A stretch of DNA of 63,433 nucleotides from assembly GCA_030527825.1 (NCBI GenBank), contig JAUNAC010000005.1, forward strand, positions 1-63,433. The letters are read 5' to 3'. Source of the stretch: Lautropia sp. (GTDB lineage: Bacteria; Pseudomonadota; Gammaproteobacteria; Burkholderiales; Burkholderiaceae_E). The notes below the pieces were generated by a model that saw nothing but the letters and a program-made list of their open reading frames with translations, was not told the DNA's origin and made no database searches. The position numbers and the translations under genes were made by a program. Below, in pieces: positions 28,872 to 37,977 of the stretch. Each line of letters begins with the position of its first letter. The first letter of the stretch is position 1.

Positions 28872-29070
28872 TCGACGGACAGCCATGACCGAAGAAAGCT
28901 GCCATTGGTTACTGTGCTAAAAGAGATCATGTGCTATTTTCATTGAGATCATCTATCTTCTTGTTTTGCTCGCCAGCCAGCCCATCAACTGACAGAAACA
29001 TCCGCCGTGATACTTCTTTCGGTTCCCCGTTTCAGGCTGCTGGTGCAGATTCCAGGTACAGGTACTGCCC

Positions 29071-31029
29071 GTGCATGTCCACTGCCCTCCTCCCATCAGT
29101 CGTCACCCACACGTCCAGTTCAGCGCCACGCCTTCGCTGCATCGACGGCTAATACGTACACTGATCCGGGCCGGCATCATGCTTGGCACCAGCTGGCTGG
29201 CGGCCTGCACCAGCGTCTCCCCAGGTCATCCTCCACCCTCAGCGCTAACCGGGGGGGACCAACCCCAGCGCAATCAGCCTGTCATTGCAGTTGGCAACCA
29301 TGCCACTCAGGAGCTTGATGCGGCCCACGCCGAACCAGGCGAAGACACTGATGTCGTGGTCAGCAATGACCTCTGGGACCGTATTCGGGCCGGTTTTTCC
29401 ATGCCGGAGCTGGACTCTCCGCTGGTGGCCCGGCACGAACAGTATTACCTTTCGCGGCCTGAATACCTGCAGCGCATGTTCGGACGCGGATCCTACTACC
29501 TGCACTACATCGTCGAAGAAGTGGAGCGCCGGGGCATGCCCACAGAACTGGCGCTGCTGCCTTTCGTAGAAAGTGCCATGAACCCTGCAGCGCTGTCATC
29601 GGCCAAGGCGGCCGGCCTCTGGCAATTCATCCCCGCCACGGGCAAGCGCTATGACCTGAATCAGAACTGGTGGGTTGACAACCGTCGCGATGTCGTCCAG
29701 TCGACCCGTGCCGCACTGGATTATCTGCAGACGATCTACCATATGAACGGGGACGACTGGTTCCTGGCACTGGCCTCCTACAACTGGGGTGAAGGCGCAG
29801 TCAAGCGCGCCATGCGCAATAGCCAGGCAGCCGGAAACCCGGCCGACTATGCCCATCTGCGCATGCCGGTCGAAACACGCAACTATGTGCCCAAACTGCT
29901 GGCACTCAAACATATCGTGCTCAATGCCCGCCAGCTGGGCCTGCAGCTGCCGGCACTGCCCGATCATCCTTACTTCGTCACGGTCGAAAAAACCCGCCCC
30001 ATCGACCTCAAACTGGCGGCGTCATTCGCCGGCATGACCGAAACAGAATTTCTGGCCCTCAACCCCGCCCACAACCGGCCCGTCATCTCTGCCAGCCGCA
30101 ACAATACCCTCAAGATTCCCGTTGACCGCATCGAACGCTTCAAGGCCGCGATGGCAGCACATGCCGCCCAGAAAAAACCTTTTGTCACCTGGCAACCCCA
30201 CACGCTGCAACCCGGCGAAAACCTGCTTGAAATTGCCCAGCGGGGCGGACTGACCGTACCGGCCCTGCTGCGCGCCAATGGCGTGCCAGCTGGAACCCAT
30301 TTGCTGGCCGGTACCCGTCTACTGGTGCCTGCGCGCCGTGTCAGCGATGAAAACCTGGTCGAACAGTTCAACGGTCCCCGACTATACAAGCAGGTGGAAG
30401 CTGCACCGCTACAGCATCGGGTACGCCGGGGCGAAACCGCTTCCTCGGTTGCCCGCCGCTACGGCCTGAGCCTGGCCAGGCTACGCGCACTTAACCGGCA
30501 GCATATCGGCCGGTTGAAGCCAGGCATGATGCTGACCGTTCGTCCCCGGCAGAAACAGACGGTGCTGGTCGCCGAGGACGGCTCCCACCAGATCATCAGC
30601 CATCAGTCTCGGCCACCTCAGCTTCAGGCCCGTCCAGAACCCCTCAGCGGTGGCCAGCATACCGCCATCCGGCTGGTCCACTACAGCCCGGCCACGGGCA
30701 GCTCCGTCAGCCACTCTCGTGCATTCCGTGCCGAGACAGCGGCGATGAACAGACATGTTACTTTGCGCTCAACCCGTAGCGCCGGTATGACCCATCATAC
30801 ATTGCATGTGACCACGCACCGGGAAAGCAACCGGTCCAACCCTGCAAAAACACCGGTTACCAGACCGGGCACGCGCCAGACTGCCAGTGTCGCTCCAACC
30901 AGACTGCAACAGCCTGGCAAGGCCAGGTCCCAGAGCAGCCGGACTGGGACGCTACACCGTACTGTAAACCGCAGAAAAACAGCCCGCAGGTTGCGGCACG
31001 ACAGCGGCAAGGTTGCTGACGCCAGCTGA
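29071..31029 (+). CDS. mltD: MltD-like membrane-bound lytic transglycosylase with LysM domains
   Basis: Peptidoglycan lytic transglycosylase, a predicted outer-membrane lipoprotein of 652 residues. Lipobox SWLAAC puts the lipidated cysteine at about residue 46 after a basic stretch (HRRLIRTLIRAG). The SLT domain has LLPFVESAMNPAALSSAKAA (catalytic glutamate in FVES) and ALASYNWGEGAVKRAM. Two LysM repeats follow at about 376-420 and 447-490, then a roughly 160-residue basic Ser/Thr/Arg-rich tail not seen in E. coli MltD. The first usable start giving the signal peptide is a GTG at 29071; the first in-frame ATG (29179) would remove the basic region. It ends four bases from the convergent pfk gene. 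Confidence 0.88.
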   Translation: MHVHCPPPISRHPHVQFSATPSLHRRLIRTLIRAGIMLGTSWLAACTSVSPGHPPPSALTGGDQPQRNQPVIAVGNHATQELDAAHAEPGEDTDVVVSNDLWDRIRAGFSMPELDSPLVARHEQYYLSRPEYLQRMFGRGSYYLHYIVEEVERRGMPTELALLPFVESAMNPAALSSAKAAGLWQFIPATGKRYDLNQNWWVDNRRDVVQSTRAALDYLQTIYHMNGDDWFLALASYNWGEGAVKRAMRNSQAAGNPADYAHLRMPVETRNYVPKLLALKHIVLNARQLGLQLPALPDHPYFVTVEKTRPIDLKLAASFAGMTETEFLALNPAHNRPVISASRNNTLKIPVDRIERFKAAMAAHAAQKKPFVTWQPHTLQPGENLLEIAQRGGLTVPALLRANGVPAGTHLLAGTRLLVPARRVSDENLVEQFNGPRLYKQVEAAPLQHRVRRGETASSVARRYGLSLARLRALNRQHIGRLKPGMMLTVRPRQKQTVLVAEDGSHQIISHQSRPPQLQARPEPLSGGQHTAIRLVHYSPATGSSVSHSRAFRAETAAMNRHVTLRSTRSAGMTHHTLHVTTHRESNRSNPAKTPVTRPGTRQTASVAPTRLQQPGKARSQSSRTGTLHRTVNRRKTARRLRHDSGKVADAS

Positions 31030-31033
31030 AGAT

Positions 31034-32107
31034 CTATTCAGCCTGACCTAGCGAAACCCCGAGAGAAGTCGCCACGTTCAGTAGCGAATGGTCTGCCGGT
31101 ACATTCCGGGTGCGGTTGGCCACGGCCTCGATCGGCACGCTGTCACATTCGTCGCCCTTGAGTACCACCATCCGGCCAAATTCACCTGAAGCCACCATCC
31201 TCGCGGCATACCAGCCAAAACGGGTAGCCAGTACCCGGTCATAGGGCGTGGGTGTGCCGCCACGCTGGACATGGCCCAGCTGGGTGCTGCGCACCTCGCT
31301 TTCCAGATGCAGCTCCAGCTGCTGACGCAGGACGTTGCCGACACCGCCCAAACGGATCGGATCCGGGCTGTTTTCGAGCCGCGCCTGCACGGTCATGTCC
31401 CCATCCACCGACCGGGCACCTTCTGCAATACAAATCAGCGTATAACCCTGATTCTTTTCGCGCTCCTTGCAGACCCGGATGACCTCTTGCAGATCGTAAG
31501 GCTTCTCGGGAATCAGAATAATATCGGCTCCGCCGGCCAACCCGCCTTCCAGTGCGATCCAGCCAGCATAACGTCCCATCGTCTCCAGCACCATGACCCG
31601 TCCATGGCTGCGCGCGGTCGTTTCCAGGCGCGCCAGTGCCTCGGCGACAATAGCCACTGCGCTGTCAAAACCGAAGGTACGGTCGGTATGCATCAGATCG
31701 TTGTCGATTGTCTTGGGCACCCCCACCATGGGCAGACCCAGTGGCGTGAAGCGGTTGGCGATGCTCATCGTGCCATCCCCGCCGATCGCCACTAGCGCAT
31801 CCAGCCCGAGCTGATGCACATAGTCCATCACCTGGGCAGATACATCCTCGCCATTCCAGGAAAACGGGTTCGCGAAATTGTGGGTTCCCAGAATGGTGCC
31901 GCCCTGATTCAGAATGCCCGCCACCGCCTTGCTGTCGAGCGGTCTGGAGCGACGCTCAATCATGCCCATAAAGCCCCGTTCAATGCCGGTGACACGTGCG
32001 CCGACGGTTTTGATGAGCGAGTTGGTGACCCCGCGAATGACCGCATTCAGGCCCGGACAGTCACCCCCACCGGTCAGGACACCTACATGAAGAGAAGAGC
32101 TGGACAT
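31034..32107 (-). CDS. pfkA: 6-phosphofructokinase, mixed-substrate (group III-like)
   Basis: Phosphorylates fructose 6-phosphate. The 357-residue protein has GGGDCPGLNAVIRG, GGDGT at 109-113 and PKTIDND at 131-137. In the family, glycine after GGD is typical of ATP enzymes and lysine before TIDND of pyrophosphate or long mixed-type enzymes; here both occur together, as in Streptomyces-type ATP enzymes. Phosphate donor is therefore not settled by sequence. TGAGGT precedes the ATG at 32107 (an upstream TTG also exists). Many Burkholderiales lack PFK and use the Entner-Doudoroff route, so its presence is notable. Convergent with mltD with only a four-base gap. Confidence 0.9.
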   Translation of the reverse strand: MSSSSLHVGVLTGGGDCPGLNAVIRGVTNSLIKTVGARVTGIERGFMGMIERRSRPLDSKAVAGILNQGGTILGTHNFANPFSWNGEDVSAQVMDYVHQLGLDALVAIGGDGTMSIANRFTPLGLPMVGVPKTIDNDLMHTDRTFGFDSAVAIVAEALARLETTARSHGRVMVLETMGRYAGWIALEGGLAGGADIILIPEKPYDLQEVIRVCKEREKNQGYTLICIAEGARSVDGDMTVQARLENSPDPIRLGGVGNVLRQQLELHLESEVRSTQLGHVQRGGTPTPYDRVLATRFGWYAARMVASGEFGRMVVLKGDECDSVPIEAVANRTRNVPADHSLLNVATSLGVSLGQAE

Positions 32108-32195
32108 CAAATTACCTCAGTGTGTTGAAACGCCTCGAAAGCGTACCGTCACGCCCGCCAACTGTCGAGATAACCAACACAAAGAAAACGATTTC

Positions 32196-32261
32196 TATTC
32201 ATGAATAAAATATATCTCTCTAAAAATCCCCTGTTTTTTTCTAAAACCAAGATTTCATGAA
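32196..32261. promoter_or_regulatory. paired TTCATGAA palindromes between pfk and the TAXI gene
   Basis: The perfect 12-base palindrome TATTCATGAATA lies at 32196-32207 and a second TTCATGAA core at 32254-32261, centre spacing about 56 bases. They sit in an AT-rich 243-base divergent gap. They could bind a dimeric repressor controlling one or both genes; no regulator is encoded next to them. Confidence 0.35.
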
Positions 32262-32350
32262 TAGTAATGACAGGGTTTTCACTGTGCATCTCCCCTATCT
32301 GACAGGCGGTACCATTGGCAGATTCCAGCCCTTTCACCTGAGAGTTCAAC

Positions 32351-33364
32351 ATGAATCCCAAGCAAGCGCTGCGTCCCCTGTCCCGCCGACTGATGCTGTC
32401 CGTCATGCCGGCGCTGGCTTCCCTGTCCCTGCTCACGGTCACATCCGCCGCCCAGGCTGCCGACAACAGCCGCTTCATCAGCATCGGAACCGGCGGCGCC
32501 ACGGGCGTCTACTATGCCACCGGCGGCGCCATCTGCCGGTTGGTCAACAAGGAGCGCGAGAAATTCAAGAAGCGCTGCTCGGTCGAGTCCACGGCAGCCT
32601 CGGTCTTCAACGTCAACGCCATCAAGGCGGGGAATCTTGACATCGGCTTCGTCCAGTCCGACGTCCAGTACGATGCACTCAAGGGTGAGGGTCAGTTCAA
32701 GAAGGCCGGCCCGGACAGCCATCTGCGTGCCGTCCTGTCGCTGTATCCCGAGCCGCTGACCATCGTCAGTCGCAACGGCCTGGGCGCCCGGGGTATCGAA
32801 GACTTCAAGAAACGCCGTTTCAACATCGGCAATCCGGGCTCTGGCACCCGTGCCTCCATGGAAGAGCTGCTGAAGCTCTACGGCATGAAAAAGAGCGACT
32901 TCGCCCTTGCCTCCGAGCTGAAAGCGGATGAGCACGGGGCTGCCCTCTGCGACAACAAAATCGACGGCTTTGCATTCCCGGCCGGCTTCCCCAGCGCCAA
33001 CATTCAGGATCCCACCACAACTTGCGCTGCCCGGCTGGTTCCGCTCAGCGGCCCACTCATTGACAGACTGGTTGCCGAAAAGCCTTATTACGCCAAGGTA
33101 CTGATCCCTGCCAACACCTATCCCAACAATCCGCAGGACACACCGACATTCGGCGTGCTGGCGACCCTGGTGTCCAGTGACACCGTACCGGCAGACACCG
33201 TTTACGCGGTCGTTAAATCGATCTTTGACAATTTTGACGAATTCCGCAAGCTTCATCCTGCACTTGCCCAGCTTGATCCCCAGAAAATGATCCAGCAGGG
33301 CCTGTCCATGCCGCTGCATGAAGGCGCTCAGCGCTATTTCCGGGAACGCGGCTGGATCAAGTAA
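32351..33364 (+). CDS. TAXI family TRAP transporter solute-binding receptor
   Basis: Periplasmic receptor of 337 residues that delivers a substrate to the TRAP permease encoded next. Signal peptide: [20 protein letters not shown] ending at SAAQAA. Mature part starts [20 protein letters not shown], the TAXI family hallmark, and continues with [15 protein letters not shown] and [16 protein letters not shown]. Two cysteines (around 62 and 76) may form a disulfide. TAXI receptors of known ligand bind dicarboxylates or glutamate-like molecules, but the ligand here cannot be told. Confidence 0.93.
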   Translation: MNPKQALRPLSRRLMLSVMPALASLSLLTVTSAAQAADNSRFISIGTGGATGVYYATGGAICRLVNKEREKFKKRCSVESTAASVFNVNAIKAGNLDIGFVQSDVQYDALKGEGQFKKAGPDSHLRAVLSLYPEPLTIVSRNGLGARGIEDFKKRRFNIGNPGSGTRASMEELLKLYGMKKSDFALASELKADEHGAALCDNKIDGFAFPAGFPSANIQDPTTTCAARLVPLSGPLIDRLVAEKPYYAKVLIPANTYPNNPQDTPTFGVLATLVSSDTVPADTVYAVVKSIFDNFDEFRKLHPALAQLDPQKMIQQGLSMPLHEGAQRYFRERGWIK

Positions 33365-33482
33365 GCGGCACCGTTTCACACCATCCCCGACAGACTCCCT
33401 GTATCCACCCGTCCCGAGGCTGTCGGGCCGAACCTCTGATACTCCCGATATCAGACCCATTGCCAAGTCCAGAAGCGTGCCC

Positions 33483-36137
33483 ATGAATCCTCAGCCTTCT
33501 GTACCCTCCTCCGCCCCCGGCGCCTCCCCTCAGGGCATGCCCTTGCCCACAAGCACCGAACAGATGGAAACCGAACGCGACCAGCTGCAGCAGATGGTCG
33601 CCGATGCAGACACCGGCGGCCGCCATCTCCAGGGACTCGCCTACGGGGTAACCACGTGTCTGGCGGTCATATGGGCGCTGGGACAGCTCTATTACGCCAG
33701 TCCCCTGCCCTTCATCCTGAATTTCGGCATCATCGACGATACCCGGGCCCGTTCCCTGCACCTGGCCATTGCCCTGTTTCTGGCCTTTCTCACCTATCCT
33801 GCATTCAAGGGCCGCTCCGACCGGCACCGCATCCCTGTTACGGACTGGATCCTTGCCGCTGCGGGCGCTTTCTGCGCCGCCTACCTCTATCTTTTCTACG
33901 AAGAACTCGCCCAGCGCAGTGGCGAACCGACGCCACTGGATATCGGGACGGCCATCGTCGGCATGATCCTGCTGCTGGAAGCAACCCGTCGCACCGTCGG
34001 CTGGCCCATGGCGGCCCTGGCCCTCGTCGCACTCGGCTACGTCTTTGCCGGGCCAATCATGCCCGAAGTGCTGGCACACAAGGGTGCCACCCTGTCACGG
34101 GCCATGTCGCAGATGTGGCTTGGCACAGAAGGCGTCTTCGGCATTGCCCTGGGCGTCTCGGTCAGCACCATCTTCATCTATGTCCTGTTCGGCTCACTGC
34201 TGGACACCGCAGGCGGCGGCAACTACATGATGCAGGTCTCCTACGCGCTGCTCGGCCATCTGCGCGGCGGACCGGCCAAGGTGGCCGTCATCTCCTCCGC
34301 CCTGAACGGCGTCGTCTCGGGCTCATCAGTCGCCAACGTCGTCTCCGGCGGCATCTTCACCATTCCCCTGATGAAGCGGGCCGGATACGGGGGCATCAAG
34401 GCCGGCGCCATCGAAACCATGTCGTCGGTCAACGGCCAGATCATGCCGCCCGTCATGGGCGCCGCTGCATTCCTGATGACCGAATATGTCGGACTCAGCT
34501 ATGCCGACATCGTCCGGCATGCCATTCTTCCCGCCGTCCTGTCCTACATCGGTCTCTTCTACATCGTCCACCTCGAAGCCCTCAAGCTGGGCCTCAAGAC
34601 GGCCGTCGCCAATGCCGACCAGCGCCCACTGAGCCTGCGTATCAAGACCATGGCCCTGGGCACCACCGGCAGCATCGTGCTGTGTGCCCTCATCTACTAC
34701 GCGGTACTCGGCCTGCGTGCCACCTTCGGCGAATCAGCGGGCCTGCCCATCACGCTGTTCGTCCTGGCCCTGTATGTCCTGGCAAGCTGGCAGGCCGCCC
34801 GCTCGGACGATCTTCCCGTCGACATCGACATCAACAACCCGGTCCGTCCCCTGCTGTGGCCCACCCTGCGCGCCGGACTGCACTTCATGCTGCCGGTTGG
34901 CGTACTGATCTGGCTGCTGATGGTCGATGAAGCGTCTCCTGCCCTGGCGGCGTTCTGGGCCTGCGCGATGCTGCTGATCATCATGCTGACCCAGCACATC
35001 ATCATCGGGCTGTTTCGCAGACAGCCCCAGGCCATCACGCGCGGACTGAAACTGGGCCTGCGCGACACTCTCAACGGCCTCGTCAGCGGCAGCCGCAGCA
35101 TGGTTGGCATTGCCATCGCCACCGCCACGGCAGGCATCATCGTCGGCACCATCACCCTGACCGGCCTCGGCTTTCGCATGACCGACATGGTGGAGCTGGT
35201 CAGCGGCGGCAATGTCATGGCCATGCTGATCTTCACCGCAGTCGTCTGCCTTATCCTTGGCCTTGGCGTCCCCACCACGGCCAACTACATTCTCGTAGCC
35301 AGTCTCATGGCCCCCGTGATTGTGGAGCTGGGCGCCCAGCATGGGCTCATCATTCCCCTGGTGGCCGTGCATCTCTTCGTCTTCTACTACGGCATCATGG
35401 GTGACATCACCCCGCCCGTGGGCCTGGCCACCTTCGCCGCCTCGGCCATTTCAGGCGAAAGTCCCATCCGCACCGGCATACAGGGCACAGCCTACGCCCT
35501 GCGCACCGTCATCCTGCCCTTCATCTGGATCTTCAATCCGATGCTGCTGCTGATCGGTGTCGACTCCTGGTGGCATGCGGGTCTGGTCTTCATTGCCTCC
35601 ACCTTTGCCATGCTGGCCTTCGCTGCCGTCAGTCTCAACTGGATGCGCATCCGGCTCAAATGGTGGGAGTCTGGCCTACTACTCGTCGCCATCTTCATCC
35701 TGTTCCGTCCGGATTACCTGATGGATCAGATCTACCCACGCTACCGGCAGCTGCCAGCCGCCCAGTGGCAACATGTCGTCGAGACACTTCCCGCTGGCAG
35801 CGACTTCGTCGTTACACTCGAAGGCGAAACCCTGGAAGGCGACAGCGTCAGCAAAACCCTCTCACTTCCCCTGGGCAACCCTGCCCCCGCCCTCAAGCGG
35901 CTCAGCGATGCGGGCCTGGGCATCATGGCCCTGGGTGATCAGGTGCAGGTCAGCCTGGTTCGCTTTGGATCGCCGGCGAAGAAAATCGGCTTCGAGCAGG
36001 GCTGGAACATCGCACGCATCAGCGTTCCCACCGACCGCCCGAACCCCGCCTGGTTCTACCTGCCCGGCCTGCTGCTGCAGGCACTGGTCTGGTTTGGACA
36101 GGGGGCGAGGATGAAGCGCGAAAAAATCAGTCCCTGA
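33483..36137 (+). CDS. TRAP transporter fused permease (4TM-12TM) with C-terminal DUF3394
   Basis: 884-residue inner-membrane protein joining the small (DctQ-type) and large (DctM-type) TRAP subunits, the usual form paired with TAXI receptors. An acidic, hydrophilic N-terminus (about 45 residues) precedes four spans, then the TRAP signature regions LNGVVSGSSVANVVSGG, NGQIMPPVMGAAAFLM, LGLGVPTTANYILV and YGIMGDITPPVGLA. After the last spans a 150-residue soluble tail (SDFVVTLEGETLEGDS) matches DUF3394. Start ATG at 33483; the frame extends upstream through the receptor gene end but only as a shadow. The pair forms a two-gene operon, 118 bases apart. Confidence 0.93.
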   Translation: MNPQPSVPSSAPGASPQGMPLPTSTEQMETERDQLQQMVADADTGGRHLQGLAYGVTTCLAVIWALGQLYYASPLPFILNFGIIDDTRARSLHLAIALFLAFLTYPAFKGRSDRHRIPVTDWILAAAGAFCAAYLYLFYEELAQRSGEPTPLDIGTAIVGMILLLEATRRTVGWPMAALALVALGYVFAGPIMPEVLAHKGATLSRAMSQMWLGTEGVFGIALGVSVSTIFIYVLFGSLLDTAGGGNYMMQVSYALLGHLRGGPAKVAVISSALNGVVSGSSVANVVSGGIFTIPLMKRAGYGGIKAGAIETMSSVNGQIMPPVMGAAAFLMTEYVGLSYADIVRHAILPAVLSYIGLFYIVHLEALKLGLKTAVANADQRPLSLRIKTMALGTTGSIVLCALIYYAVLGLRATFGESAGLPITLFVLALYVLASWQAARSDDLPVDIDINNPVRPLLWPTLRAGLHFMLPVGVLIWLLMVDEASPALAAFWACAMLLIIMLTQHIIIGLFRRQPQAITRGLKLGLRDTLNGLVSGSRSMVGIAIATATAGIIVGTITLTGLGFRMTDMVELVSGGNVMAMLIFTAVVCLILGLGVPTTANYILVASLMAPVIVELGAQHGLIIPLVAVHLFVFYYGIMGDITPPVGLATFAASAISGESPIRTGIQGTAYALRTVILPFIWIFNPMLLLIGVDSWWHAGLVFIASTFAMLAFAAVSLNWMRIRLKWWESGLLLVAIFILFRPDYLMDQIYPRYRQLPAAQWQHVVETLPAGSDFVVTLEGETLEGDSVSKTLSLPLGNPAPALKRLSDAGLGIMALGDQVQVSLVRFGSPAKKIGFEQGWNIARISVPTDRPNPAWFYLPGLLLQALVWFGQGARMKREKISP

Positions 36138-36180
36138 ATCCCGTCGTCGCAGACGACTCAAGTTATCGTCATATCCCAAA

Positions 36181-36227
36181 ATGACCAGGGGCTGCCACAG
36201 ATGTTTCTGCGACAGCCCCCGATCATT
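36181..36227. terminator. bidirectional hairpin terminator
   Basis: GGGGCTG (36188-36194) pairs with CAGCCCC (36213-36219), with extra inner pairing AGA/TCT and flanking ATGA/TCAT. It lies between the convergent TRAP permease and yejF genes, where a shared terminator is expected. The T run is weak. Confidence 0.6.
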
Positions 36228-36300
36228 GAGCTACTGTATACAGACAGGGCAGCGACGCATCAACCGTTCTGGATCACCGTGCCCCGCCGCTCTATGTCAA

Positions 36301-37968
36301 TCAAACCGCATCCCGCCACTCCGCCGCAGCCAGCAGCTCACGCGTGTAGTCGGTCGCAGGCGACATGAAGATTTCCTCCACCCGCCCCTGCTCCATCACC
36401 ACACCGTCCTTCATGACCAACAACTGATGCGCCAATGCGCGGATTACGCCCATATCATGGGTAATCAGCACATAGCTCAGGCCATACTTCCGCTGCAGAT
36501 CCACCAGCAGCTTCAATACCTGCAGCTGTACGGTCAAATCCAGTGCAGACGTGGGCTCGTCCAGTACCAGCAGACGCGGTCTGAGCACCAGCGCCCGGGC
36601 GATGGCGACGCGCTGACGCTGACCACCCGAGAGTTCATGCGGGAAACGGTAGAGCACCAGGTTAGGATCCAATCCCACATCCTGCAGCGCACTGCTCACC
36701 GCCTCACGGTGGGCCTCTTCCGAGAGCTGTCGCTGATGCAGCCACAACCCTTCTCCCACAATCTCCGCGATACGCATCCGGGGCGACAGGGAATTGAACG
36801 GATCCTGGAAAACCATCTGGAAGCCGGCGCGCAAGGGTCGCAACATGCGTTCCGACAAACCGTCAATGCGCTGCCCGTTCAGATCCACCTCGCCCAGCAT
36901 CTCGCCAGCGGCCAGTCGCATCAGCACCAGTGCCAGTGTCGTCTTGCCCGAACCAGACTCACCAACCACGCCCAGCGTCGTGCCCGCTGGTACCTTCAGG
37001 TCAACATCCTTCAGAACCTGGGTGTAGCGGCGGGAAAACCACCCCTTGCGGGCGCTGAACGTACACCCTACCTGGCGGCCCTGCAGAATGATGTCGGACG
37101 ATCCATTTCCGCCAGCCGTGGCGCCATCGGGCAGGGGTTGCACCATCCGCTGCGGATGAGAGGCCAACAGTGCCCGTGTGTAATCATGCTGCGGGTTGTT
37201 GAATACGTCGGCAACCGTTCCCTGCTCCACCACACAGCCCTGCCGCATCACCACCACCCGCTGGGCAAACGCCCGCACCAAGGGCAGATCATGGGTGATC
37301 AGCAATACAGCCATACCAAAAGTCTGCTGCAGATCGGCCAGCAGCTTCATGATGCTGGCCTGCACCGTCACATCCAGCGCAGTGGTCGGCTCATCCGCAA
37401 TCAGCAGCTTTGGCCGGCAGGCCAGCGCCATCGAGATCAACGCCCGCTGACGCTGTCCACCTGAGAGCTGGTGCGGATAGGAGGCAGCACACCGCACTGG
37501 ATCCTGAATGCGCGTCAGCTCCAGCAATTCGAGTGTACGTGCCTGCGCCTGAGCCCGGGACAAACCCTCATGCTGCTCCATCACCTCGCTCACCTGGGCA
37601 CCAATGGTATGCAGTGGGTTCAGGGCCGACATCGGCTCCTGAAACACCATACCCATCTGGCCCCCACGCAAACCACGCAAGGCACGCCGGTTGAGTGTCA
37701 GCAGGTCCTGATCTTCAAACAGGATGCGACCACTATAGCGCGCGCCCTCGGTCAGCTGCATGAGAGCATGGGCGGTCAGCGTCTTGCCCGAGCCAGACTC
37801 CCCCACCAGCGCCACGCGCTCGCCTTTACGCACAACGATGTTGACGTCATTCACGATGGTGCGGAACCCGCCCGTATCATCAGGCAGGGAAATATGCAGG
37901 TGCTGGACGTCCAGCAGTGGCGCCCCTTCAGTCGCAGTTTCGGTCATCAGTTCTTTTCTTTCATCCAT
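36301..37968 (-). CDS. yejF: peptide ABC transporter ATP-binding protein, fused duplicate (YejF)
   Basis: Energises the YejABEF oligopeptide importer. The 555-residue protein holds two complete nucleotide-binding domains: Walker A GESGSGKT near residues 55 and 340, LSGGQRQRALI and LSGGQRQRVAI signature motifs, and Walker B/switch regions LLIADEPTTALD and LLVLDEPTSALD. One polypeptide therefore supplies both ATPase halves, as YejF does. GAGG precedes the ATG at 37968; an in-frame ATG seven codons on is possible. Nine bases after the yejE stop. Confidence 0.95.
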   Translation of the reverse strand: MDERKELMTETATEGAPLLDVQHLHISLPDDTGGFRTIVNDVNIVVRKGERVALVGESGSGKTLTAHALMQLTEGARYSGRILFEDQDLLTLNRRALRGLRGGQMGMVFQEPMSALNPLHTIGAQVSEVMEQHEGLSRAQAQARTLELLELTRIQDPVRCAASYPHQLSGGQRQRALISMALACRPKLLIADEPTTALDVTVQASIMKLLADLQQTFGMAVLLITHDLPLVRAFAQRVVVMRQGCVVEQGTVADVFNNPQHDYTRALLASHPQRMVQPLPDGATAGGNGSSDIILQGRQVGCTFSARKGWFSRRYTQVLKDVDLKVPAGTTLGVVGESGSGKTTLALVLMRLAAGEMLGEVDLNGQRIDGLSERMLRPLRAGFQMVFQDPFNSLSPRMRIAEIVGEGLWLHQRQLSEEAHREAVSSALQDVGLDPNLVLYRFPHELSGGQRQRVAIARALVLRPRLLVLDEPTSALDLTVQLQVLKLLVDLQRKYGLSYVLITHDMGVIRALAHQLLVMKDGVVMEQGRVEEIFMSPATDYTRELLAAAEWRDAV

Positions 37969-37977
37969 GATCTGGCC

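Noticed and set aside
28135-28920. 261-codon plus-strand frame within gloB, and the long minus-strand extension of the methyltransferase through gloB
   Set aside because: gloB has all metal-binding motifs in its own frame; the others show no family resemblance.
32279-33484. 401-codon minus-strand frame
   Set aside because: Antisense to the TAXI receptor, which has a signal peptide and family hallmarks.
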